Below, piece after piece: positions 47,401 to 56,400 of a DNA stretch of 64,000 nt. The stretch is from Bradyrhizobium daqingense (GTDB lineage Bacteria > Pseudomonadota > Alphaproteobacteria > Rhizobiales > Xanthobacteraceae): NCBI RefSeq assembly GCF_021044685.1, contig NZ_CP088014.1, positions 4,078,001 to 4,142,000 of the forward strand, written 5' to 3'. The notes under the pieces are model-generated. The model had not been told where the DNA came from. It made no database searches and saw nothing but the letters and a program-made list of their open reading frames with translations. Every line of letters begins with the position of its first letter. The first letter of the stretch is position 1. Made by a program: the position numbers and the translations under genes.

Positions 47401-50400
47401 GGAGGACGCGGCGCGGCCGCTTGGTGCGCTTTACGGCCTCGATACCGACGAGAAGCAGAAAGTGCTCGGCTGGAGCGGCAACGTCGAGCGGGCCCCGAAG
47501 TTCAGCGATAGCATCGTCGCGCAGATCGAAGCGTGGGCGGCGGCGACGCCATCGGCGATCGCGTTGGTTTTCGGCGAACAACAGATCAGTTATGGCGAGC
47601 TGAACGTGCGTGCCAATCGCCTGGCGCAGCGCTTGCGGGAGCATCGAATTGGTCGCGACCGGCTTGTCGGCTTGGCGCTCGAGCGCAGCGTCGAGTTGAT
47701 CGTTTGGGTCCTGGCCGTGCTCAAGGCGGGCGGTGCCTATCTGCCGCTCGATCCCGACTATCCGTCCGATCGCTTGCTTCACATGCTGCGCGATAGCGGA
47801 ACAGAATTGGTGCTGACCCAGGAACGGCTACTTCCGCATCTGGCCCCGGTGATCGCGGACGCGGGTGCCGAGGCCTGGACCATGGACGGTGAGGCTCACC
47901 TCGATGAGCCTGCCGACAATCCCGATGTGGCGCTTCATCCGGATAGCCTGGCTTATGTGATGTACACGTCGGGGTCGACCGGCGTGCCCAAGGGCGTGGC
48001 CTGTTCGCATCGCGCTCTCACGGCGCGTCTCGGCTGGATGCAGGCGGAGTATGGTCTCGGTGCCGGTGAGACCTTGCTGCACAAGACGCCGTTCAGCTTC
48101 GACGTCTCGGTCTGGGAGATCTTGTGGCCGCTCGCGACCGGCGCGCGGCTTGTGATCGCAGCTCCCGGCGCGCATCGCGAGCCGCGGCTTCTGGTGGACG
48201 CCGTCATCGCCCATGACGTGACGACGCTGCATTTCGTGCCGCAGATGCTCGAGCATTTCGTGACCGAGCCCGGCGCGACCCGCTGCACCTCGCTCAAGCG
48301 GCTGTTTGCGGGTGGCGAGGCGCTGTCGCTCGACCTGATGTCGCACGTCCTCGCGGCGTTTCCTGATGTGCGGTTCGACAATCGCTACGGTCCAACCGAA
48401 GCCCTGATCAACGCGACCTATTGGACCTGTCGTGAGGAGGGTGCAGCGCGCGTGCCGATCGGGCGGCCCATTCCCGGCGTCACGATTCGCATTCTCGACA
48501 GCGATCTGAACATGGTCCCGGCGGGCGTGACCGGTGAGCTGTTCATCGGCGGGGCAGGTCTGGCGCGGGGCTATTGGCGGCGCGAAAAACTGACGGCGGA
48601 GCGTTTCATTCCCGATCCCTTCGGCGGAGAGGGCGAGCGGCTCTATCGATCGGGCGATCGGGCGCGCTGGCGCGCCGATGGCGCGATCGACTATATCGGG
48701 CGCGCGGACCATCAGATCAAGATCCGCGGCTTCCGCATCGAGCTCGGTGAGATCGAGGCGCGGCTGCTCGAGCAGCCCGGCGTTCGCTCCGCTGTCGTGG
48801 TGGCGCGCGACGTCGGCACCGGCCGCCAGCTTGTCGGATACGTCAGCGGCAGCGGCGAGTTGGACGAGGCAGCCTTACGGACCGCGCTGTCGGCCGTATT
48901 GCCCAACTATATGGTGCCACCGAGGATCGTGGTGCTGGAGCGGGTGCCTTTGATGCCGAGCGGCAAGGTGGATCGCCACGCGCTGCCGGCGCCCGACATG
49001 GCCCATGGACATGCGGAGCAACAGGCACCACGCACGCCGGTCGAGATGGCCCTTGCGGCGATCTGGGCCGAACTGCTCGGCCGTCCCGCCGTCGGCATCA
49101 CCGACAATTTCTTCGAGCTCGGCGGCGATTCCATCATCTCCCTCCAGATGGTCAGCCGCGCCCGGCGCGCCGGATACCTCATCGAGCCGCGCGACGTATT
49201 CCAGCATCAGACGCTGGAAGCCTTGGCGCTCGCGGCGCGGACCGAGCAGCGCACGGGGACGCCCGCCGATCAAGGGCAGGTCACCGGCCCGCATCCGCTA
49301 CTTCCGATTCAGTCCCGCTTCTTTGCGGAAGACATGGAAAACCGGAACCATTGGAACCAGGCGGTGCTGTTGCAGCCGAAAGAGCGCCTCGACTGGGACG
49401 TGATGCGGCGTGTGCTCGCTACCGTGGTCGATCATCATGACGCGCTGCGTCTGCGCTTCGAGGAGAGGCAAGGGAATTGGTGCGCCGAGCACGGTGCCGC
49501 TCCGTCCGCGGAGGAGCTGCTCTGGGTCCGGCAGGCGGTTGGCCGCGACGCCGTGACGGCACTGGCGTCGTCGGCGCAGGCAAGCCTTTCGATCTCGGGC
49601 AGGCAGCTGTTGCGGGCTGTCGGGATCGATGTCGACAATGGCAGCCAGCGTTTTCTGATCGTAATCCATCATCTGCTGGTCGACGGCGTGTCATGGCGCG
49701 TTCTGCTGGAGGACATCTCCGCGGCGTACACGCAGCTGGTGAAGGCCGACGTCGCGGTCGCGCTTCCGCCCAAGACCCACGCTTACGCATTGTGGGGACA
49801 GCGCCTGCGGACCTACGCAACGTCGTCTGAACTTGTGGCGGAGCTGCCCTACTGGATCAGCCGCCGCGCAAAAGCGGACATCCGATGCGACGACGATCAT
49901 GCTGGCATCGATCGCGTCGCGGATGCCGACGAGGTGCTACTGTCATTTGAAAGCGAATGGACAGACCGCCTGCTGACGGAGGCGCCGTCGGCCTATCGCA
50001 CGCAGATCAATGATCTGCTCTTGGCCGGCCTTGCACGCGCCGTCTGGCAGTGGAGCGGGCAGCGGGACGTTCTCCTCGAGCTGGAGGGGCATGGCCGCGA
50101 GCCCCTCGATAGCGATCTCGACCTCTCGCGCACGGTCGGTTGGTTCACGACGGCCTTTCCCGTGCGGCTGGCCGGTGGCTCGCAAGATGCCTCGCTCTTG
50201 ATCAAGACCGTGAAGGAGGAGCTTCGCGGCATTCCTGGCCGCGGACTGGGTTACGGCGTCTTGCGGTACCTTGGCTCCGATGAGCAGCGCATGGCGCTGT
50301 CGACCCTTAGTGAGCCGAAGATTGCCTTCAACTATCTCGGCCAGATCGACAGCAGTGTCGCTGAGGCAGGGCTGTTCAAGATGGCAGCGGAAACCGCCGG

Positions 50401-53400
50401 CCCGTCGCGCGATGCATCGAGTTCACTGCGGCGCTGGCTCAGCGTGAACGGAACGGTACGCGATGGCCGGTTGCTTCTGTCGTTCGGATTCGGCCGCAAG
50501 CGCTATCGGCGCGAGACCGTCGAGCGGCTGGCGGCGTTGTACGAGGCTGCGCTGCGGGAGCTGGTCGATCACTGCACTGGCGGCGCCTGCGGCCTTACGC
50601 CATCAGATGTGCCATTGTCAGGGCTCGGTCAGGCCGAGCTCGACAGGCTTGCGCTGGATTGGTGCGAGATCGAGGACATCTATCCATTGTCGCCGATGCA
50701 GCAGGGCATGTTGTTCCATGCGATGCATGACGGCGAGAGCGGGCTCTACGTCAACCAGGTTGCGGCGGAGATCCGCGGCTTGGATGCCGGGAAGCTGCGC
50801 CGTGCCTGGCAGGCGGCCAGCGATCGTCATGCTGTGATGCGCACCGGATTCGTCTGGCGTGACCTGTCGGGCGCGCCGCAACAGATCGTTTATCGACGGG
50901 CCGAAGTGCCCTTTGTCGAGGATGACTGGCGGGCGCGGAGTGCAGCATGGGGCCAGACGCAATTGGACGCAGCGCTGGCCGACGTCTCGCGGCAGGAGCG
51001 GGACGCCGGGTTCGACCTGTCGCGACCGCCCTTGCAGCGGGTCCGCCTGATCCGGCTCGGCGACGACAGGCATTGGCTGATCTGGACGCACCATCATATC
51101 CTGCTCGACGGATGGAGCTCGGCACGGTTCATTGCCGAGGTGATGCAGCATAACGGCGAGGGACGCCTGCCGGCATTGCAGCACCGTTATCGTGACTACA
51201 TCGCGTGGCTGAAGGGGCGCGATGGCGACGCATCGGCAGCGTTCTGGCGTAATGCGACGGCCGGGCTGGACGAGCCGAGTTTCCTGGCAGACAGCCTGGC
51301 CGAACGCGCGGGCGCAGGAATGTCCGGCCACGGCATGCTGGCGCTCGAGCTGAGCCCTGACCTGACCGCACGGTTGCAGGAATTCGCGGCGCGTGAGCGG
51401 ATCACGATGAACACGCTGGTGCAGGCGGCATGGGCGCAGCTGCTGCGGCAGCATACCGGGCAAGGAACGATTTGCTTCGGTGTCACCGTGTCAGGCAGGC
51501 CGCCTGAACTCGCCGGCGCCGAAGAGATGGTCGGCCTGTTCATCAACACCTTGCCGGTCATCGATGGTGTCAGCCCGCAGCAGACCGTCGGGGCATGGCT
51601 GCGCGAGTTGCAGGACCGTAATCTGGCTTTGCGCGAGTTCGGCGCAACGCCGCTCTATGAGATCCAGCGGCTGGCAGGGCGTCCCGGGCGGCCACTGTTC
51701 GACAGCATCCTGGTGTTCGAGAATTATCCCGTCGACCGAGCGCTGATCGGACAAAACCGGCAGATCCAGGTCGGCGAAACCCGAATCGTCGAGACTAGCA
51801 ATTATCCCTTGTTCGCCAGCATCGGCGTCGATGAGCGCCTGCGCCTCGTCTTCAACTATCAGCGCAGGCATTTCGACGAGGCGCAGATCGCGCGGTTGCA
51901 GCGAGCTTTTGTGCGGCTGATCGAGGCGCTGAGCGTCGACGCCGATCGACCGGTCGGCATGGTCGCGGCCCGGGATCGCGCGGATGACCTTCTGCTTGCG
52001 CGGGCGAACGACACGCGCCGGGATGCGCTGCGCGAGGGAATCATTGCGCAGTTCGAGGCGCAGGTCCGGACGTCGCCCGAGGCGATTGCGCTGGTGTTCG
52101 GCGAGGCCGAGCTGAGTTATGCCGCGCTGAATGCGCGGGCCAACGGGCTGGCGCTGCGATTGCGCGATCGCGGCGTCGGGACCGACGTCGTGGTCGGGCT
52201 GGCGCTCGACCGCGGTGTCGAGATGCTGGTCGCGCTGCTGGCCGTGCTGAAAGCCGGCGGAGCCTATCTGCCGCTCGATCCGGATTACCCGCCGGAGAGG
52301 CTGGCCCACATGCTGCGCGACAGCGGCGCGGCATTGGTGCTGACGCAGCAGGACTTGCACGATCAGTTCGCTGCCGTGCTGGCGGAGACCGGAGCAGAGG
52401 CTTGGCTCCTTGATGGCCAGGACGGCGAGGGCGGCGATGCCGGAAATCTCGATGTCGCCGTTCACGGCGAGAGCTTGGCCTATGTGATCTACACCTCGGG
52501 CTCGACCGGCCTGCCGAAGGGCGTGATGGTCCGCCACGATGGCGTCACCAACTTCCTGGCGACCATGGCGGAGCAGCCCGGCATGACGGCCGGCGACCGC
52601 GTGCTCGGGCTGACCTCGCTGTCCTTCGACATCGCCGTGCTGGAGCTGTGGCTGCCGCTGACGATCGGCGCCTGCGTGGTGCTCGCGGATCGCGCGGCCG
52701 CGCATGATCCTGCCAAGCTCAAGGCCATCGTGCAGCGGCACGGTGTGTCGCTGATCCAGGCGACGCCATCGACCTGGCGGACGCTGCTTGATCATGACGG
52801 TCCTTCGCTGCCCGGGAGCTGCCGCGTGCTGTGCGGCGGCGAGGCGCTGCCGCCGGATCTGGCGCGACGGCTGGTGGCGCAGGCCGGCGAGGTCTGGAAC
52901 CTGTACGGCCCGACCGAGACGACGGTGTGGTCGGCCCGCCATCGGCTCGATGCCACGGACGATCGTCCGCTGCTGGGCGGCCCGATCGGCAACACCACGC
53001 TTCATATCCTCGATGGTGACCTCAACCTTGCGCCGGTCGGCGTTGCCGGTGAGCTCTATATCGGCGGTGCGGGGCTGGCCCGCGGCTATTGGCGGCGCGG
53101 CGGCCTGACGGCGGAACGCTTCATCCCCGATCCGTTCGGTGCACCCGGCGCGCGGCTGTACCGCACCGGCGACGTGGCGCGGTGGCGGTCTGACGGTGTG
53201 CTCGACTATGTCGGCCGTGCCGATCATCAGGTGAAGATCCGCGGCTTCCGCATCGAGCTCGGCGAGATCGAGGCGCGGCTGCAGGCACAGCAAGGCGTTC
53301 GCGCGGCTGTGGTGGTGGCGCGCGAGGCTGGCGCGGGCCGCCAACTGGTCGGCTATGTCAGCGGCGAAGCGCTGGATGGGGCCGCGCTCAAGATGGCGCT

Positions 53401-56400
53401 GTCCTCGGTGCTGCCGGACTACATGGTCCCGACGCGCATCATGGTGCTGGAGCGTCTGCCGCTGACGCCGAACGGCAAGATCGACCGCAAGGCGCTGCCG
53501 GCGCCGGATCAACTCGCAGCCTCCGCCCACCACGTTGCGCCGCACACGCCGGCCGAGGCAACGCTGGCGGCGATCTGGGCCGATCTGCTGCGCCAGCCGA
53601 ACATCGGCGTCACCGACAATTTCTTCGAACTCGGTGGTGACTCCATCATCTCGCTGCAAATGGTGAGCCGCGCGCGGCGCGAAGGCGTGCTCATCGAGCC
53701 ACGCGATGTGTTTCGGCATCAGACCATCGAGGCGCTGATTGCAGCGTCCCCCACCGTTGGCCCCGCCAAAGAAGATCCGGCATTGGAGCGTGCCTCGCTG
53801 ACCGGGCTGTCAAGCGAACAGCTCGAACGGCTTGGTCTCGACTGGAGCCGCATCGAGGACGTCTATCCGTTGTCGCCGATGCAGCAGGGCATGCTGTTTC
53901 ATAGCCTGCGCGATGCCGGCAGCGGCGTCTACGTCAACCAGGTCAGTGTCGAAGTCCGGGGCCTCGATCCAGGACGACTGGGCACGGCATGGCGCGAGGT
54001 GAGCGCGCGTCATCAAATGCTACGGACCGGCTTCCTCTGGCGCGAGCTCTCCGGCTCTCCGCTGCAGGTGGTCTATCGCGACGCAATCGTGCCGTTCGAG
54101 CATGAGGATTGGCGAGGGCAGGCCGTCCGTGATGAAAAGATTGCGGCCGCCCTTGCCGATGAGCGCGCAGCCGAGTTCGATCTCCAGGCGCCGCCGCTCC
54201 AGCGGGTGCGGCTGCTGCGGCTCCAGGACGACCTGTATCGGCTGATCTGGACCTATCATCATATCCTGATGGACGGTTGGAGCTCGGCAAGGTTCGTCGG
54301 AGACGTCCTGGAGTGCTATTACGGCGGCACGCCCGCTGCGAATGCGACGCGCTATCGCGACTATATCGCTTGGCTTCTGACGCAGGATGCCAAAACCGCC
54401 GAGGCCTTCTGGCGCGAGCAGCTCAGGAGATTCGATCAGCCGACGCAGCTCGCCGATGCCTTCGGCGCGCGCCGCCATCAGGCATCCGGCCACGAACGTT
54501 GTTACACGCGTCTCGGAGAGGTCGCGACCGCGGAGCTGAAGGCGTTCGCCCGGCGCGAGCGCATCACGTTGAACACGATCGTTCAAGGCGTGTGGGCGCT
54601 GCTGCTGCAGCGCTATACCGGCCAGAGCACCGTGACGTTCGGCGTGACGATGGCCGGTCGCCCAGCCAGTCTCGACGGATCGCAGCAGGTGCTCGGGCTC
54701 TTCATCAACACGCTGCCCTTGATCGAGGCGCTTTCGCCGGAAAGCCCGGTCGGAGAATGGCTGCGCGCGCTGCAGGATCGCAATTCGGCGATCCGGGACT
54801 ACGAGCACACGCCGCTCTACGACATCCAGGGCTGGGCCGGCCGCGCCGGTCAGACCATGTTCGACAGCATCATCGTGTTCGAGAATTATCCGATCGCACG
54901 CAGCATGCACCGCGGAGCCGGCGCGTTGCAGTTCAGCGGCCTGAAGAATGTCGACGTGACGAACTATCCGATGGACCTGTCGGTGCTGGTCGAAGACACG
55001 CTGCAAGTCGAATACACGTATATGCCGAGCCATTTCACCGCAGCGCAGGCGGCGCAAATCACGGCGCAGTTCGAGCATTTGCTGGTGGCGCTGACGCGGG
55101 ACGCCACGGTTCCGCTCGGCAGCATCGATCCGGTCACCGAGCTCGACGCCGCTCTTGCGGATCGCTGCAATCGGCACGCGACGTCAAGCATCCCGCTGCC
55201 GCCGGTGCATGAGGCTATCAGCGGCCACGCGCGGCGTCATCCGGAGCGGACCGCGCTGACGATTGGCAGCACGGTGCTCTCGTTCGGAGACCTGGAGCGC
55301 AGAGCCAACAACCTGGCGCATCACCTGATCGCCCGCGGGCTCAAGCCCGAGCATCGCGTCGGCGTGGTGGTCGAGCGAACCGCAGTCACGATGATTGCGC
55401 TGCTGGCCGTCATCAAGGCAGGCGGCGCCTACGTTCCGCTCGATCCGGAATTGCCATCCGAACGGCGTGCCTTCGTCATGCGCGATGCGGCGATCGCATT
55501 CCTGCTGACGGGAGCGCTCGAAATCGAGGGCAGTCCGGATGGTGTCGAAACAATCCCGATGCCCACCTTCGATTTCGAGGCTGGGCCCGACCATCCGCCG
55601 CAACCTGAACTGCATCCCGAAAACCTTGCCTATCTGATCTACACCTCGGGCTCGACGGGAACGCCGAAGGGCGTCGCCGTCGCCCATGGGCCGCTGGCGA
55701 TGCACTGTCACGTCACGGGCAGTCTCTACGAGATCGACGAAAGCTCCTGCGAGCTGCATTTCCTGTCGCTGGCCTTCGATGGCGCCCATGAGCGCTGGCT
55801 CACGGTTCTGTCGCACGGCGCGCGGCTGCTGATGCGTGATGCCGAATTGTGGACGCCGGAGCAGACGGTCGAGAACCTGCACGCCCATCGCGTCAGCCAT
55901 ATCGGATTGCCGCCGGCCTATCTCCAGCAGGTCGCCGATTGCGTCGAGAAGAACGGCAACCCGCCGCCGGTCAAGCTCTACTCCTTCGGCGGCGAGGCGA
56001 TGCCGAAGGCCGGCTTCGACAAGGTCAGGTGCGTTCTCAAGCCGCGCATCCTGATCAATGGTTACGGACCGACCGAAACGGTGGTCACGCCGTTGGTCTG
56101 GAAAGTCGAGGGGGCGGGCGAATGCGACACGCCCTATGCGCCGATCGGCGTGCCGGTCGGTGACCGCCGCGCCTACATCCTGGATGCCACGCTCGACATC
56201 ATTCCGGCCGGGGTCGCCGGCGAACTCTATCTCGGCGGCTTCGGACTGGCGCGCGGTTATCACGGCAAGGCGGGCATGACCGCTGAGCGCTTCGTGCCTG
56301 ACCCGTTCTCGTCCATGCCGGGCGCGCGGCTGTACCGCACCGGTGATCTGGCCCGGTGGCGCGAGGACGGTACCGTCGAATATCTCGGCCGCAGTGATGA

